Below, in pieces: positions 1 through 11,757 of a stretch of 23,410 bases of DNA. A model generated the notes under the pieces. It did no database searches, was not told where the DNA came from, and worked only from the letters and a program-made list of their open reading frames with translations. This DNA comes from a virus. Made by a program: the position numbers and the translations under genes. The stretch spans positions 1-23,410 of the IMG/VR virus record IMGVR_UViG_3300010885_036249; one strand, written 5' to 3'. Position 1 is the stretch's first letter. Each line of letters begins with the position of its first letter.

Positions 1-3000
1 GGCTTGCCAATCTTGTATGGTAGATACATATTGGTACCTGTCGTACTTCATGGTAATGTTGAAACTGCGTACCATGTTATAGGCAACATCGTCCACAAGA
101 TCATTGGCCATCACAGCCACCAGTTGACCACCGGTGCCATTGCCGCCCGACAATGAAATCAATGCCGTTGTGGTGTAACCAGAACCAGTGTTGACCACTG
201 TGACTCCAGTGATTCGTCCGGCACTGTTGATATTCACTGTGAGCACAGCAGGCGTGATGCAATCACCAGTAACGGTGGCCACCGGTGCTACTGTATATCC
301 TGATCCTGCATCGGCCACGTTGACTCCCACCACTCCTAGTGTGTAATTTTGGTACCAAAAACTCCAGGGCTGTTGCTGCCATATGAGACTGTCTGCTGCT
401 ACGTCGCTTAGATCGCTGGGAGTACCTGTGCCCACTGCTGTGCTTACTGTGTATGGAGTGAGTATGGGACTCACAAACTGATTGGGTACTACATCAGTAT
501 CGTAAAATGCAGGCACATCAAAGTCAGTGATTGATCCTTGATAATCGTCAAGTCCATCATAGATAAGATTCAGCTCACGTATTTGCACATGGTAAGGTTT
601 GACTTCTTTGATGTAATTCACTACAAAATCTTGATTGTCTTTGCGATAGGTCTGGAATTCTGCCAGTGCTCGTATGGTATGGTTAACATCAATGAGTGAA
701 GTTTTACTCAGCCATTCTGGCGATTCAAACTCGGTGAGTGCAAAATTAAACATCAAGATCAGGGCACGATTGCGCTCAATCAACAAGTCATCTATCAGTA
801 ATTCTTGATTGATACTTTGTATCACGCGGCGTGTTTCTACCACAGGTTCTTGATCAAAATATTGTGCATCAAAAACTTCTATGTCAAATCCAAATCGACC
901 CAGTTGATAATCCCATAACAGTGCAGAGATTTCTATGGTGCCATTTTGCAATGCCACTCTCTCCCATACTGAGGTACTCACACGCAGATAGATTTCCCAG
1001 TATCCTTGTGAATTGGTTTGAACTCTCACGCTGGATCCCACTGGCACTTGATACACACTCAATTTCAATAGATCGCTGTATACCTGCACTGTGGTCACTA
1101 TCTGTTTGCTGGTGTTGTACCCGGGCCGATACCAGTCAACAAAACTCCAATACCTGGTGGTGTCATAACTTTGCACACGCACAAGATCCAAAGTGGCAAA
1201 AGTTTTGGCAGCGGTCACGCTGTATATGGTCCAAAGACCATTTTGTGAAGAATCACTCACAACCAGATACAGATATCCCACAGGCACTGTGGCAAAATTT
1301 TGATAACTGAGTTCTTCAAGATTAGCCACACGCTGATTCCATGCTCCTGAATTTGCTGCTGGTTCAGGTTCTTGACTGTACAACAACGGAAAACTACGGA
1401 TCTCTGCGATAGGAAACTGTGCCAGTACTGAATTCACACGACCAAAATAATTTTTCAATGCCAATAGGCGATTGGCAAACATGCTCTGTCTTGGATTGAA
1501 CTGCACTCCATACTGATTGGCTATGCTGAGGCTTGGATCTGGCACTTTAGCGCCTGCACCGTTCACTCCGCACAGACTGTCTTGGAACTTGAGATACAGA
1601 GTATCTGGCAAGAATCCATCAGCGCGATCCTGAGGAATGAGATTGTACTGCACATGCACATTGTTGTCTGTGGCCTGTTGATTGTATTCAATACTGAGCA
1701 CTGTGTCTTGTGCCGATATATTGCTGTCAGCATTGTAGATGCCTGTGGCACTGGCATTGAGGAATGCCACATATGTTATTCCCGAACTACGAGGATCACT
1801 GATATATCTCGCAACCGCAGTGATAGGCAAGGTTTTTCCAGCCATGGTGTTCACTGTGGTGATACCCTGTGCCCAGAAATAGTAAGTGGTAGCAAATACG
1901 TTGTTGGCGGTGAGACCAGTGACGATGCAGTAACTCAATATATTTCGAGGAGTGCCCGGGCCAGTGTAATTGGCCGGTGGTACTGTGCTGCTGATCCATT
2001 GATACACAGCAACCACTGACCCTGGAAATGTCTGTCCCCAACGTCGTGCTGCATAGGTGATGTCATCTTGATTGGGATCTATGAACCTCACTGTGCTGGT
2101 ATCCCACCATACTTCGCCAACATGCGCTTCGGCCCAGGCACGGCCATTGTTGTTTGCAGGGCCTACATTATAAGCAGCAGGATCCACAGCACTGATATAG
2201 TTGATATTTTCAGCAGCAGCCCCTAATATCTTACCCTGCAATGGGTCAAAGAAATCATAGAATGCAGTCTTGGCACCGGTCTTGATGCTGTAACTGTAAA
2301 CTGAATCAATCAACGCCACGTTGACCACTGGTACTTGTTCATGTATCACTGTCCAAGCAGGAGTCAGCGTGTAGTTGGTAAACAAGGCCACTCGACCGTA
2401 ATTGAGATCGCTGAGTGTGCTGTCTGACAGATCGCTACCTGGACTGCCCACCATCAACACACCATTGGTGTAGTTTACTGCGGTACCAAATTGATCCAGT
2501 GATTGCACACGTTGATCATATATCTGCTGACCAAACACAAACTTGCCAGGATTGCTGATACTGTCGCCTATGCTGGCCAGGTAATCAAAACTGTAGACCA
2601 CACCGGTCTGACTCAATGGGCCATTGAATGTGGTGGCACGGCTGTCAAAATATGTGGTACTTTGATCAAATGTGTTGGGGCGATAGAGATTTCCTCGAGG
2701 CGCCCCCACAGTCAATGTAGTTGCGGCTGTGTCAATATTAAGCGAAGATCCAAATCCAGCATTGATCGCTGGTGCTGGACTGGTGATGGTCTGAGTGTAG
2801 GCAAATGTGTTGAACATCAGACTCTGGAACACTGTTCCTATCAATCCTGGCAGCACAGTGAGTCTGTTGCCAGGCACTGTGGCTGGTAGATTTTTTACAC
2901 TGATGGTTATCAACCCAGCATTTATAGTACCTGGCGCTCCCACGGAAGCCACAACATTGGCCACGCCAGATGCATTGATGTCTTGTGCCAGCACAGCAGG

Positions 3001-6000
3001 CCAACTGCTGATTCTCCAGTAAGTGGTGTCGCCGAGTGCTGTTCCTGCAGGTACTGCGCGAATACTGATGTACAATATTTCTGCATAGTCAACAATGGTA
3101 TCTTTGGAGTAAGAACTTGTACTGCTCCAGAAAGCAGGAGTGCTCACAGCAACTTCTTGATCATTGATCCTGATGGTTTGCCCGGGCACCAGTCGTGCAT
3201 TGGCATTGGTACTGGTGATTGTGCCATACACTCTACTTTGATTCACATTGCGCTGCACAGATCCTGCGAGATCTAAAACAGAACTGTCATTGGGTGATCC
3301 AGTATACAGGCTGCAACTGTATCTGCAGATGTTCACTGCTGTACCAAAATTTGCACCGGCGCTGGGCGAATTTGCTCCAATGATTTGCAATAGATTAAAT
3401 GTGTTGGGCTGTATCTGCAACACATCGCCCACGACCAATGTTGTGCTTACTGTCACAGTGGAACCAGTCACTGTGAATGTTCCATTCAAGTTATCCTGGG
3501 TGTCGGTCAGAAACACATTGTTTAGTACCACAGATGTGGGTGCTACCAACACTCCGCCATCCACTGTGTACGAAGTCTGTGCGGGGTTGGTCACTATGAA
3601 ATTCTGCACCGATCGATCATACACATACACAGATCCTGAATTGATTATGTTGTTATATCCATGATCCGGAGTACCTATCATGACCTGGCGGCCATCAATG
3701 GTACATGACAAACTGTGACCAAATCTTGCGGTGTCAGCCAGTTTTGCAGTGATAGATCTTGATGCAACGCTTTGCCCTGGACTGACTTCATAAGTTCCTG
3801 TGCCGCCGGTGCCAGTGAGGAAGTTAACTATGCGTGTGCCCGGAGTCACGCCGCTACCGGACAAGATCATGCCCTTGGTCAGTGCCGGCGCTCCAACTGG
3901 TACATAACTCACGGTCATAGTGGTGCCAGATATCTCAGCAGTGAAGGTGGTACTGAATTCAATAGTGGTTACATACGTGAAATAACTTTCGGTGGCCACG
4001 TTGATCAACACACCAGCAGATGGCGCTGTGTTAAAGATCAGATCTCTACCATAGGTGCTGTAGTCACTATTGAAAGTGTAGTCGATGTTTGGTCTTTGCA
4101 GAACTCCATTCAAAGTAACTTTAAAACTATAAATGTTCACGGCTGTGTACAAGTATTCGGCCAGAGGAAATATAGTGGTAGATCCATCACCTGAATAATC
4201 TACACCGGTACGTCGAGATATCAACAGAACCAGATCACTCACCGGTGGTGTGGAGAATATTACACTGGTACTGGTTTGTGTGTAGTCCACTCCGTAAGTC
4301 AACAGTTGATTGTTCAACACAACAGAAATCTGCTGCGGTTCCTGATAATCAATGATGATACTATTGCTGTAATTGTAGATGTAAGTGGTTCCATCTGTGA
4401 CATATTTCACGCTCTGTGGCTCAACATCCACATAACCATAGGCAAATACTTTGTTGATGCCCGGTGCACCTATGTACATCCAACGTTCGTCGCGGCTCAT
4501 GGCCACGCTGTATCCAAACTCAGCCGGGTATGCAAGGTCACGAGGATCGGGCACTGTGAGCATGACACTGTTCACAAAGTCCACAGCACCCGGGTGGCGA
4601 TATACCACACTGGCATAACCTCGATTGGTAAAGCTGGCCGGTGCTCCAACCACTTGCCAAGTTTCATTGCCTATACTGACACTTTGACCAAATCCCACGG
4701 TGTCTGCTGCATTGTCTAATTGCAATACGCTATTTTCCACAAATGGAATCAGTGATGTTCTCACAAACGAATATAATCCGCCCACACCTGAGTCATAACC
4801 CGGGCTGCCTATCAACGCATACACATTAGTAAATGCTTGATCCACACTCTGGCCAAACTTGCTGTTGTGTTCAGGAACATCGGCTTTGAGTTCGGAACTG
4901 GCTGTGAAAACCAATTGTTTTTCCAATACTTGCCACAGACCCAGACCGTTGTTATCTACCCAGACTTTGTTGCCAGGTATGAGACTGTTGGCATAAGGCA
5001 AGTTAAGAGTGTCGCTGGCCTGTGCCACTCGTTGTGTCTGCAACACAAATCCAATGCCGGATCCTGTGGCAGTGATCTGATTGGCATTGAAAAAACTAAA
5101 TGCCACCACCAACTGTGTGGCACTGGGTACAACTAGTACCTGATAAGCGCCGTTGACTTCTGTAGAGAAGAATCTCACTATGAACAATGTGCCTACAGTG
5201 ATGCCGTGTGGTTGTGTGAATTCAAACACACTGGTACCATCAAGATTGGTAGTTACTGAACTGAGATAACCTGGCAGTTGGTTGGTTCTGTAGATTCCCC
5301 AGTCGTAGTCATTGATCTTGGCCACCCAGATGGTGGTACCTAATCCGATAGAATTCAGATTGGCATCAAACGATGCAGTGTTGTTGATATCAAACACAGT
5401 GATATCTGCGTCATTGAAATTCACATACCCTGCATTGGGTAATGCCGAATCTGCTACTGGAATAATGCTGGTGGTCAGTATGTTAGGACTGGTGATTTTA
5501 TAACTGCTCTTCCACAGATCGTTTACCAGCACAGTCTGATTGGCCAGGCTGGATTCTCCAGGAATGATCACTTGTATGGTGCTGGGGTTATCTGTGAGCA
5601 ATGCTTCGTTGAGACGTAATTCGTAAAAACTACGATTGGCATTGGCACCATAGATGGCTCGCAGTATGCCCCAATTTTCGTAGATCTGATATTGTGTGGG
5701 TCCACGGCCAAGATCCGCAAAAGAAAATATGTCAGTGGCTTTGGTGGTTCCTTTGGTACCCAGGAACTGTTGATAAAGTTGAACCTGGCTGGTAGAATCT
5801 AGGTCTAGATCCACCATGTACTGTCTAGGCTTCCAACCAATCAACCCGTAGGCAAACAAGTCTTGATTGAGTTCAAGATTGGCTGTGTACACATTGTAAC
5901 TGTTTGCCAGTTCGTCGCTTTTGTTTGGTAGATTAGGCAAAAGTCCTTGCTGGATTTTTGTGTAGTTGGACACTGTCCAGTTGTTGATATCAAATTTTGC

Positions 6001-9000
6001 TGATGGCTGTACAATGTCTTTGGCACTGTAGTAGGTATTTTTCCATTTGACTATCTCGCCTCGTGCATACTTTTTCAGCGGATCCCATGACTGTACATTG
6101 TCTTGATTTAGGATGAAGCCTTGTGCATTGAGCTGGCCATTCCATTCTGTGCTGTACCAGCCAGCAACTCTCACACGGCTTTGTCTGGCGCCTGTTATAG
6201 GATCGTATATGAGGTCATCGAATATACTGACATTGTCCAATACCACCATGTTTTCATAACTGGTGAACTTGATATTGAGAAAATTTATCGTATCTGTGGT
6301 GAGGCTGTTGATAGTAAATGTGTTGTCCAGTCGAGTGATAACAAGATCTCTTGCGTTAAACGGCACCCGGTCAGCATTTAGCACCACATTCTCCACAGTT
6401 TGCACAGCAATGCTGTCTACAATGGCACCTGCACGTTCTACTATCAGTTGGCTGGCTCCTGGGTTCAGGTTAACAATGGCCCCGGTGTTCCATCCTTGGT
6501 TGCTCCAGTACAAGAATTCGCTTGCCATCTGATTCCAGTCCAGCACATATCCATTTTCCACTGTGCTGAATATCAGTCCTTGCTGTTGCAACAACGCGCC
6601 ATAACTCAATAAGAAATCTACTACCAAGGTGGGATTTGTAAACACATATCCATAAGGCACCTGTACCACGTTGTTGCTGTAATTCACCGGCACGCGAACC
6701 GAGGTACCACCAGCCGACACCGTGGCCAAATTACCGTTCACAAGGCTCTGCAATACTTCAAAGTAGGGTTTGTTGGTACTGTAACCATACACGGCCCAAC
6801 CTGTGCCGGTACTTTGTACAATCACACTAGAATAGGTCAATTGTGCAAACGGCACATTTTTGTAAAACAGCAATTTATAACTGTTGTCAGGTATCAACAA
6901 ACTGGCATTGGAACTGTTGGGGCTGGATCTTTCTGTGTAGATAGCCAAGAGATTTTTGGCTGAGAAAGCGGCCAATCTATAGCACAATCTCACATCAAGA
7001 TTTTGCAAATCTACTGTGAGTGTGTCAGTGCTGTTGATACCACTCTGACGATTGAAATCCACGATCCAATTGATATAACTGGCTTTACTTGTACCATTGC
7101 CGTAAATTTGTATACCATTAGCGTCTAATCTATATCGCTGATTGTATAGATACTGTTGGTATTCCGTGTCAAATCGATATAAGTCTCGATCTGCGAACAA
7201 TGAGAAGAATTCTGCAGGACGAGTCAATGCCAACAATCTCATTATGGCAAACGGATACGAACTGGACGTTCTCCAGGCATTTTCAACAGGACCATCATCG
7301 CCGGCTGTCCAGCTCTTGCGGAAATTGTTACTGTTGAAATTTCCTACCATTACCTGCATGGGACTCAACAGTTGGCCTTCGCTGCCCGCTGGTATCACAT
7401 CCAATAGCCCGGGTCGTGCATACTCTGCACGTACATACGGCGCCACTGGATCTCTTACAATTCCTGCTGCTAAATCGCCCCACAGTACCAAGTTGCCCGA
7501 AGTGTAAGGTGCCGGGCCATAATAATTTTCCCACCAGATTGGTTTTTCACTGAAACCCAGCATTTCCCAAGGTCGAGTGGTAGGATATATGGTATCATAG
7601 AAATAGTTGTAAATTCCTCTCCAGGCACCTATATAAAGCGGGTCCCCGGTGAGTTTGTTGGAAGCAGTAGAATAGTTCCAAGTGAATTGATCATTTGGTA
7701 TGTAATCTTGTGCTTTGTAATCCAGCTTGTTCCATCCTACCCAGGTCAAGAAATCTTGATTGAGAATATCCTGTATTTCTGTAGATGAATAATCCGTGGT
7801 TCTGAACTGACCTGGTATCACTTCTGCCGCAGTCAGTGGAATTGCATTGGCATTTAATTTTAAATTGTTGTAGATCCTGGTCTCATATTCCAACAGCAAT
7901 TCGTCTCGGAAGTCATTGAACGCTCGGGTGATACTGCCATCGTGACCGCGTATGACCAATACTGGATTTACATATGATTCGTCCAAGAATATCTCTGGAA
8001 CAAATGCAGGATACAACCCCATCTTGGAAGGAGTATTGGGAACATAACTGCCATAGGTAGCATCGTATTCCTGTATCGTGACCACGTCGCCCACTGCCAA
8101 TGGTACCAAGATAGTGAGAGTTGGAGAATCTGCACTCACAATGTATTCTATACCCCGGGTCAGTAGTCTGGCTTTGCTGTTGGTATAACTGCCGCTGAGG
8201 TACACCAAGACTGTTTGATAATTGGCCGAGGTGTAATTGAAAACCTGAGTGAGATCAAAAACTCTGTCAGTTATAGGTGTGACCGTGGTTTGTAATTGGG
8301 TGTAAACTGTGCCGGTGGGCAACATGTCTGTCCAGTAAAATGGACTTGCACTGCTGCGACCCAGATTGATCTCCACAAACACTGCATTGAGAATTTCAGG
8401 TATGGTGAGATTGGCATAATCGCCGGTCACCGCTTGTGTCAAGAATCTTGACTTGAATTGTTCATATTCTCTGCTGTTGTATTCTAGCGAAGCAAAAATA
8501 TCATATTCGGGCTTGCGGAGGAAATACCCTGCCAAGGTCATGGGCGAGCTTTGCTGTAATATGTTTAGGCCATAAGGAACAATATTGCCCAGATCTCTTG
8601 AGTTATTGGCACCATTGACTACTCCAGTGAGATCCACAAGATTTTGAGCAATGGTGTCATAGTGAGATCTAATGGTTCCCAAAGTAAAGTATGGGCTATT
8701 GCCATTTAATGGATTGTTTTCTAGATTGACAGGAACCTGATAAAAACCCACTGCGCTGACTTGATTGCTCAAGGCCAGCACTTCAACAATATCTCCTGGA
8801 ACAATATGATTATTGGGATTGAACCTTATCACAGTGTTATTTTCTGTGGTGGTAACTGTGTAGGTATTTGGATCTTGAAACAGGCTGCTGTAGTTTTGAC
8901 TGATGCTGGTAGCATACAATTTCACACTTGGCACAGAGCCTGTGGGCACTACTGCTACATCTAGTATCAAGGGAGATGTAGCTGCTAGATCTGCTTCCAG

Positions 9001-11757
9001 CACAGTCTGTGAAACATTAACCAGGTATGTGCCTGTTCCACCAGTTGCTGTGATTAAACCTGTGATTTGTGTGTTGGCTGCTACACCTTTACCGCTGATG
9101 GTCTGACCAATCTGCAATGACGATCCGTTAGCAGGGGCAGTGGTCACTGTGAGCGTGGTATCAGAGATTGAACCTGTGATCACCACACTGGAGTAAGTGA
9201 AACTGAACTGTTGATAAATCTGACTCTTGGTCTTTGCGGCTTGCCATCCAAGTTGTTTTTGGAACACAGTACGATTGGCATATTGACGAGCATGACCTAT
9301 ACTGACCTGGGCAGTTTCACTTACATTGTTCACAACATAGATGAATGTGTCAGAGTAGAGATTGTTGCTGAACAGGATATCACCAATGTTGTCAATGCTA
9401 AGGTATTTTAATTCAAAACCCAACACAGAGTCAATGATACCACTGGTGCCTGTTGCGTAACTGAACAGCGGATTGCCGCCAACTGCAATACCCAGATTAT
9501 TGGGTGTGGTAGAGAAAGTGGAACTGGGGTATACTGCCCTATCACCTAGACTGAATCCATTCACATCATACAGATCAAACATAGGAGTTTGATTTATTGA
9601 AGTTTTTTGCTGCGCCTTGATCCACTGCACGCCATCATATGTGAATGTAACACCCTGTAAAGTTATGCCGCTGAGGCACACCACACACTGGTTGATCAAA
9701 ACATCGGCATCCGATGCAGGTACCAGATCAATCACAGGTTCGGCCATCAATGTGCTGTCAGGCAATGGCCCAGTGGCAGGACTAATAAAATTGACCACAT
9801 ATATCTTATCACGTACCTGTGGATCTGAATCATTGCTAAAGATTACTCTGCTGTTTTGTTGCAGAGCATATCCATCAATGCTGTATCCAATTTGCCCATT
9901 GATGTCATGCAAGGCATTGGTAGCGGAAACATCCACAATGTTAACCGGGTCCTTGGCCTGTGTCCCCATGTTGTAAAGTCTAAGGCCACCTCTAAATTCC
10001 AAGATAGGTCTGCGAGCACGTTGGGCATTATCCAGCACTGCAACGGTGTTGTTGTAGGCCGCACTGGCCTGTATCACGTCAATATGAAACCAACGATTTG
10101 ATCTAGTCCAGGCATTTAGATCAGCACTATCCAAGGCCATGGTGATATAGTCTGGTTTCAATGGCTGATTGAGACTGCCATCAAAGTTGCCCACATCAAA
10201 CGGCAGGCTATCAAATGGTATGGTAGAACTTTCAGTGTACACTTCCGGAGTGATATAATTGCCAACAGGCAACAGTTGTATGGCTGTGCCTACTCCTGCC
10301 ACATAGTATGTTTGATTTTGATAACTTGACGGAATCACATTGCCGCGAAATGTGATTTTGATATTGTTGGTAAACGTCACACCATTGGGAGACAGGTAGG
10401 TTTTCTTGCCCAGAATGTCTGTATCTATATTGATAGTCTGTGATTGAGTTTGATCTATCAGGCGAATCTGTCCAAATATTTCTGGATTGGTACCATCCTG
10501 ATACCAAAGTAGATCTTTGGCCGCAGTCAATAGAGGTATCTGTTCAAAGTACCCCGAGGCGTCACGATACCATTGGGTGCTGTTCCACTGGGCACCAAAC
10601 AGCACAGTGAACTTGCTTAAATTGGCACAAGAGGTCACAGCAGTCAGTATGAGAATGATATCGTTGCCGGATGATTGATATTGTATCCTCCACACGCTGC
10701 GTTGTGTGTCTACATTGGTTATTGGCACTGTTTGGTCAAAAGTCACAGAATCAAAACTGCCCGGATTGCCGTTGTTCACTGTGCCCGATAATGGATCAAA
10801 TGGAGACTGAAACAACCATCCACCATCTTGAGGGTCTGATATGGGGTTGGTAAAAACTATAGTGCGACCATTGAGATCTGTGATACCGTCAATACCTGTG
10901 GGATATTGCTGTAAGAATGTGCTGAGATAAACTTGATTGACTTGATCAAATTGCAATGTTGTGGTCAGCAGATCTACCTGTCCCGGTGTGGGAGTGGTCG
11001 GCACCAGATCGAGATCATAATAGAACTGTTGGGCATTTTGATAAGGCACATTAAAGGTCACAGTTCCGGTAGCTGATCCATTGTTACTAACACCAAACAC
11101 AGTTCTTGAACTGATGTTGGGCGAATATGGCAAGCGACCATTAACTCCTGGATCTGTCTGTATCCAAAATGGGTTGGGACTTTGATTTACTGCAAATTCG
11201 TAGCCGCCGCCTCGCACCAGTGTGAGTATGGGGTTTTTTCCAGCCTGACCCGAGAACTCATAATAGTTGTCGGCTCTGGTCACAGTGAAAGTGTCTGTCA
11301 GCGGCACAGTGGTGGCACTCACGTCCACAGCCAATGGTCCTGCGGGCAACCAGTAATATTGACTGTAGTTTGAAAATTTATCAAAATTTACAAAAGGATC
11401 CCAACTGTAGTATTCGCTGGTGTACAATCGCGACGCATTGTTGGTAAACCCGCCTTGGCGCGCTATAGCGTCCGAAATGCCAGGATACGTGATAGCATCT
11501 GATATGGTGGATGTGTCATTGGGTTTGAGACTTACAACCCCGGGTTCCAACTGATAATTGGCTCGGCTGGCTGTGGGTTCAATCACATAGTAATCATTGG
11601 GGTTAACTCCAGGGCCCACATGCCGACCCACGAACCCTTGAGTTTTTTTCAGCTGAGGCTCTTGTACCAGTTGATCCAATGTGGCAGATAAAAACTGCTG
11701 ATTGGTAGTGGTTTGGAATATGGGTGGTAGAAAGTCTACTGACTTGGTTGTGGCCAT
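1..11757 (-). CDS. Giant baseplate/tail structural protein, at least 3919 residues, C-terminus outside window
   Basis: The frame is open from ATG 11757-11755 to the left edge: I read every codon and found no stop. That gives at least 3919 residues, roughly 430 kDa. The start follows the gp6 TGA with no gap and has GGAG 8 bases upstream. The N-terminus reads [20 protein letters not shown]. Landmarks by residue: RSNRWFH and [10 protein letters not shown] (about 536-599), TGGTGTY module (860-919), [12 protein letters not shown] and [12 protein letters not shown] (about 1396-1419), chitin-binding-like motif (1891-1927), seven FG-GAP repeats (2301-3128) with inserted beta modules, [11 protein letters not shown] (about 3290), [11 protein letters not shown] and [12 protein letters not shown] (about 3714-3753), two GSGYT repeats (about 3818-3862). 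I recall similar phrases in giant structural proteins of marine T4-like phages. No enzyme motif was seen. Its place after gene 6 is that of T4 gene 7, so a wedge protein extended into a peripheral fibre or adhesin is my inference. The exact role is unknown. Confidence 0.95.
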   Translation of the reverse strand, partial: MATTKSVDFLPPIFQTTTNQQFLSATLDQLVQEPQLKKTQGFVGRHVGPGVNPNDYYVIEPTASRANYQLEPGVVSLKPNDTSTISDAITYPGISDAIARQGGFTNNASRLYTSEYYSWDPFVNFDKFSNYSQYYWLPAGPLAVDVSATTVPLTDTFTVTRADNYYEFSGQAGKNPILTLVRGGGYEFAVNQSPNPFWIQTDPGVNGRLPYSPNISSRTVFGVSNNGSATGTVTFNVPYQNAQQFYYDLDLVPTTPTPGQVDLLTTTLQFDQVNQVYLSTFLQQYPTGIDGITDLNGRTIVFTNPISDPQDGGWLFQSPFDPLSGTVNNGNPGSFDSVTFDQTVPITNVDTQRSVWRIQYQSSGNDIILILTAVTSCANLSKFTVLFGAQWNSTQWYRDASGYFEQIPLLTAAKDLLWYQDGTNPEIFGQIRLIDQTQSQTINIDTDILGKKTYLSPNGVTFTNNIKITFRGNVIPSSYQNQTYYVAGVGTAIQLLPVGNYITPEVYTESSTIPFDSLPFDVGNFDGSLNQPLKPDYITMALDSADLNAWTRSNRWFHIDVIQASAAYNNTVAVLDNAQRARRPILEFRGGLRLYNMGTQAKDPVNIVDVSATNALHDINGQIGYSIDGYALQQNSRVIFSNDSDPQVRDKIYVVNFISPATGPLPDSTLMAEPVIDLVPASDADVLINQCVVCLSGITLQGVTFTYDGVQWIKAQQKTSINQTPMFDLYDVNGFSLGDRAVYPSSTFSTTPNNLGIAVGGNPLFSYATGTSGIIDSVLGFELKYLSIDNIGDILFSNNLYSDTFIYVVNNVSETAQVSIGHARQYANRTVFQKQLGWQAAKTKSQIYQQFSFTYSSVVITGSISDTTLTVTTAPANGSSLQIGQTISGKGVAANTQITGLITATGGTGTYLVNVSQTVLEADLAATSPLILDVAVVPTGSVPSVKLYATSISQNYSSLFQDPNTYTVTTTENNTVIRFNPNNHIVPGDIVEVLALSNQVSAVGFYQVPVNLENNPLNGNSPYFTLGTIRSHYDTIAQNLVDLTGVVNGANNSRDLGNIVPYGLNILQQSSPMTLAGYFLRKPEYDIFASLEYNSREYEQFKSRFLTQAVTGDYANLTIPEILNAVFVEINLGRSSASPFYWTDMLPTGTVYTQLQTTVTPITDRVFDLTQVFNYTSANYQTVLVYLSGSYTNSKARLLTRGIEYIVSADSPTLTILVPLAVGDVVTIQEYDATYGSYVPNTPSKMGLYPAFVPEIFLDESYVNPVLVIRGHDGSITRAFNDFRDELLLEYETRIYNNLKLNANAIPLTAAEVIPGQFRTTDYSSTEIQDILNQDFLTWVGWNKLDYKAQDYIPNDQFTWNYSTASNKLTGDPLYIGAWRGIYNYFYDTIYPTTRPWEMLGFSEKPIWWENYYGPAPYTSGNLVLWGDLAAGIVRDPVAPYVRAEYARPGLLDVIPAGSEGQLLSPMQVMVGNFNSNNFRKSWTAGDDGPVENAWRTSSSYPFAIMRLLALTRPAEFFSLFADRDLYRFDTEYQQYLYNQRYRLDANGIQIYGNGTSKASYINWIVDFNRQSGINSTDTLTVDLQNLDVRLCYRLAAFSAKNLLAIYTERSSPNSSNASLLIPDNSYKLLFYKNVPFAQLTYSSVIVQSTGTGWAVYGYSTNKPYFEVLQSLVNGNLATVSAGGTSVRVPVNYSNNVVQVPYGYVFTNPTLVVDFLLSYGALLQQQGLIFSTVENGYVLDWNQMASEFLYWSNQGWNTGAIVNLNPGASQLIVERAGAIVDSIAVQTVENVVLNADRVPFNARDLVITRLDNTFTINSLTTDTINFLNIKFTSYENMVVLDNVSIFDDLIYDPITGARQSRVRVAGWYSTEWNGQLNAQGFILNQDNVQSWDPLKKYARGEIVKWKNTYYSAKDIVQPSAKFDINNWTVSNYTKIQQGLLPNLPNKSDELANSYNVYTANLELNQDLFAYGLIGWKPRQYMVDLDLDSTSQVQLYQQFLGTKGTTKATDIFSFADLGRGPTQYQIYENWGILRAIYGANANRSFYELRLNEALLTDNPSTIQVIIPGESSLANQTVLVNDLWKSSYKITSPNILTTSIIPVADSALPNAGYVNFNDADITVFDINNTASFDANLNSIGLGTTIWVAKINDYDWGIYRTNQLPGYLSSVTTNLDGTSVFEFTQPHGITVGTLFIVRFFSTEVNGAYQVLVVPSATQLVVAFSFFNANQITATGSGIGFVLQTQRVAQASDTLNLPYANSLIPGNKVWVDNNGLGLWQVLEKQLVFTASSELKADVPEHNSKFGQSVDQAFTNVYALIGSPGYDSGVGGLYSFVRTSLIPFVENSVLQLDNAADTVGFGQSVSIGNETWQVVGAPASFTNRGYASVVYRHPGAVDFVNSVMLTVPDPRDLAYPAEFGYSVAMSRDERWMYIGAPGINKVFAYGYVDVEPQSVKYVTDGTTYIYNYSNSIIIDYQEPQQISVVLNNQLLTYGVDYTQTSTSVIFSTPPVSDLVLLISRRTGVDYSGDGSTTIFPLAEYLYTAVNIYSFKVTLNGVLQRPNIDYTFNSDYSTYGRDLIFNTAPSAGVLINVATESYFTYVTTIEFSTTFTAEISGTTMTVSYVPVGAPALTKGMILSGSGVTPGTRIVNFLTGTGGTGTYEVSPGQSVASRSITAKLADTARFGHSLSCTIDGRQVMIGTPDHGYNNIINSGSVYVYDRSVQNFIVTNPAQTSYTVDGGVLVAPTSVVLNNVFLTDTQDNLNGTFTVTGSTVTVSTTLVVGDVLQIQPNTFNLLQIIGANSPSAGANFGTAVNICRYSCSLYTGSPNDSSVLDLAGSVQRNVNQSRVYGTITSTNANARLVPGQTIRINDQEVAVSTPAFWSSTSSYSKDTIVDYAEILYISIRAVPAGTALGDTTYWRISSWPAVLAQDINASGVANVVASVGAPGTINAGLITISVKNLPATVPGNRLTVLPGLIGTVFQSLMFNTFAYTQTITSPAPAINAGFGSSLNIDTAATTLTVGAPRGNLYRPNTFDQSTTYFDSRATTFNGPLSQTGVVYSFDYLASIGDSISNPGKFVFGQQIYDQRVQSLDQFGTAVNYTNGVLMVGSPGSDLSDSTLSDLNYGRVALFTNYTLTPAWTVIHEQVPVVNVALIDSVYSYSIKTGAKTAFYDFFDPLQGKILGAAAENINYISAVDPAAYNVGPANNNGRAWAEAHVGEVWWDTSTVRFIDPNQDDITYAARRWGQTFPGSVVAVYQWISSTVPPANYTGPGTPRNILSYCIVTGLTANNVFATTYYFWAQGITTVNTMAGKTLPITAVARYISDPRSSGITYVAFLNASATGIYNADSNISAQDTVLSIEYNQQATDNNVHVQYNLIPQDRADGFLPDTLYLKFQDSLCGVNGAGAKVPDPSLSIANQYGVQFNPRQSMFANRLLALKNYFGRVNSVLAQFPIAEIRSFPLLYSQEPEPAANSGAWNQRVANLEELSYQNFATVPVGYLYLVVSDSSQNGLWTIYSVTAAKTFATLDLVRVQSYDTTRYWSFVDWYRPGYNTSKQIVTTVQVYSDLLKLSVYQVPVGSSVRVQTNSQGYWEIYLRVSTSVWERVALQNGTIEISALLWDYQLGRFGFDIEVFDAQYFDQEPVVETRRVIQSINQELLIDDLLIERNRALILMFNFALTEFESPEWLSKTSLIDVNHTIRALAEFQTYRKDNQDFVVNYIKEVKPYHVQIRELNLIYDGLDDYQGSITDFDVPAFYDTDVVPNQFVSPILTPYTVSTAVGTGTPSDLSDVAADSLIWQQQPWSFWYQNYTLGVVGVNVADAGSGYTVAPVATVTGDCITPAVLTVNINSAGRITGVTVVNTGSGYTTTALISLSGGNGTGGQLVAVMANDLVDDVAYNMVRSFNITMKYDRYQYVSTIQDWQA
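100..336 (-). repeat. Tandem GSGYT beta repeats near the left edge
   Basis: Two repeats occur 120 bases (40 residues) apart: [20 protein letters not shown] (GSGYT at 306-292) and [20 protein letters not shown] (GSGYT at 186-172). Each has the form V.V...GSGYT..(P/A)....(T/S)G, known as a repeat in phage structural proteins. The first ends in NSAGRITGV, leading straight into the second. More copies may follow beyond the window. Confidence 0.65.
3016..3120 (-). other. Second chitin-binding-like motif, inserted between propeller repeats 5 and 6
   Basis: Residues about 2880-2914 read [20 protein letters not shown], then a [12 protein letters not shown] ending. The order Y(S)K.D.IV.Y...LY......G..L.D..YW matches the small CBM5/12-like module often found in phage fibres. 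It sits inside the insertion between two FG-GAP repeats, a place that would be exposed at the edge of a propeller. Sugar binding is a guess from the pattern alone. Confidence 0.4.
3745..3945 (-). repeat. TGGTGTY beta module, copy 2 (giant protein)
   Basis: The segment runs [28 protein letters not shown], then [11 protein letters not shown] and QSV (residues about 2605-2671). It aligns along its length with the module at 9001-9180. It lies just before FG-GAP repeat 4. Modules ending in [11 protein letters not shown] are familiar from tail fibre proteins; a structural beta domain is inferred. Confidence 0.6.
3982..4326 (-). repeat. Two successive fibre-type modules (VLNNQLL..DYT and TLNGVLQ..DYT)
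   Basis: Between FG-GAP repeats 3 and 4 the giant protein has two related beta modules. The first reads [16 protein letters not shown], then [17 protein letters not shown] (about 4326-4226). The second is introduced by [13 protein letters not shown] and reads [16 protein letters not shown], then [15 protein letters not shown] (about 4200-3982). The pattern NGVLQ..DYT..I.F..AP..G..I is common in phage tail fibre and stalk proteins. These modules look inserted between propeller blades. Confidence 0.6.
5977..6087 (-). other. Chitin-binding-like W/Y motif in the giant protein
   Basis: Residues about 1891-1927 read [20 protein letters not shown], then YSA, then an aspartate and a NNW about 15 residues later. 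The pattern W..x..Y..G.IV...N.YY.A....F....W resembles the small CBM5/12 carbohydrate-binding fold, which also occurs in phage tail proteins. Binding to a host surface glycan is only inferred. The module is followed by the conserved stretch [11 protein letters not shown]. Confidence 0.4.
9001..9180 (-). repeat. TGGTGTY beta module, copy 1 (giant protein)
   Basis: The segment runs [28 protein letters not shown], then [11 protein letters not shown] and SQTV (residues about 860-919). It shares I.(D/G)TT.TV, (L/I)SG.GV, T.I and TGGTGTY.V with the copy at 3745-3945, about 1700 residues further on. The coding DNA of the two copies is diverged, so the duplication is old or the copies were acquired separately. 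Confidence 0.6.

Larger units (their letters stand above)
2374..4857 (-). other. Seven FG-GAP-type repeats in the giant protein (predicted beta-propeller)
   Basis: Seven segments share an FG(x)SV start and a G(A/S/T)P centre. In order: FGQSV to IGSPG (4857-4759), FGQSV to VGAPA (4692-4597), FGYSV to IGAPG (4518-4432), FGHSL to IGTP (3723-3613), FGTAV to TGSP (3348-3241), FGSSL to VGAP (2754-2581) and FGTAV to VGSPG (2490-2374). Several end in a G-x-(V/L)-Y-x-(F/Y) strand such as GSVYVY or GVVYSF. The short distance from FG to GAP and the absence of DxDxDG loops fit the calcium-free FG-GAP_2 type better than integrin repeats. Seven is the blade number of the integrin alpha propeller, so one closed propeller (residues 2301-3128) is inferred. 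Spacers of about 237, 88 and 162 residues separate repeats 3-4, 4-5 and 5-6. Confidence 0.75.

Noticed and set aside
181-4570. The heptamer CACTGTG/CACAGTG occurs at least eleven times in the first 4.6 kb, far above chance, hinting at a protein-binding or recombination site.
   Set aside because: Where I checked the frame it encodes Thr-Val as ACA GTG, so frequent Thr-Val pairs in beta-rich protein plus codon preference explain it.
831-5503. Many plus-strand open frames of 60-150 codons (for example 831-1310, 1582-2019, 3248-3664, 4276-4719).
   Set aside because: All lie antisense to the continuous giant frame, overlap one another in different frames, lack ribosome binding sites and encode no recognisable protein.
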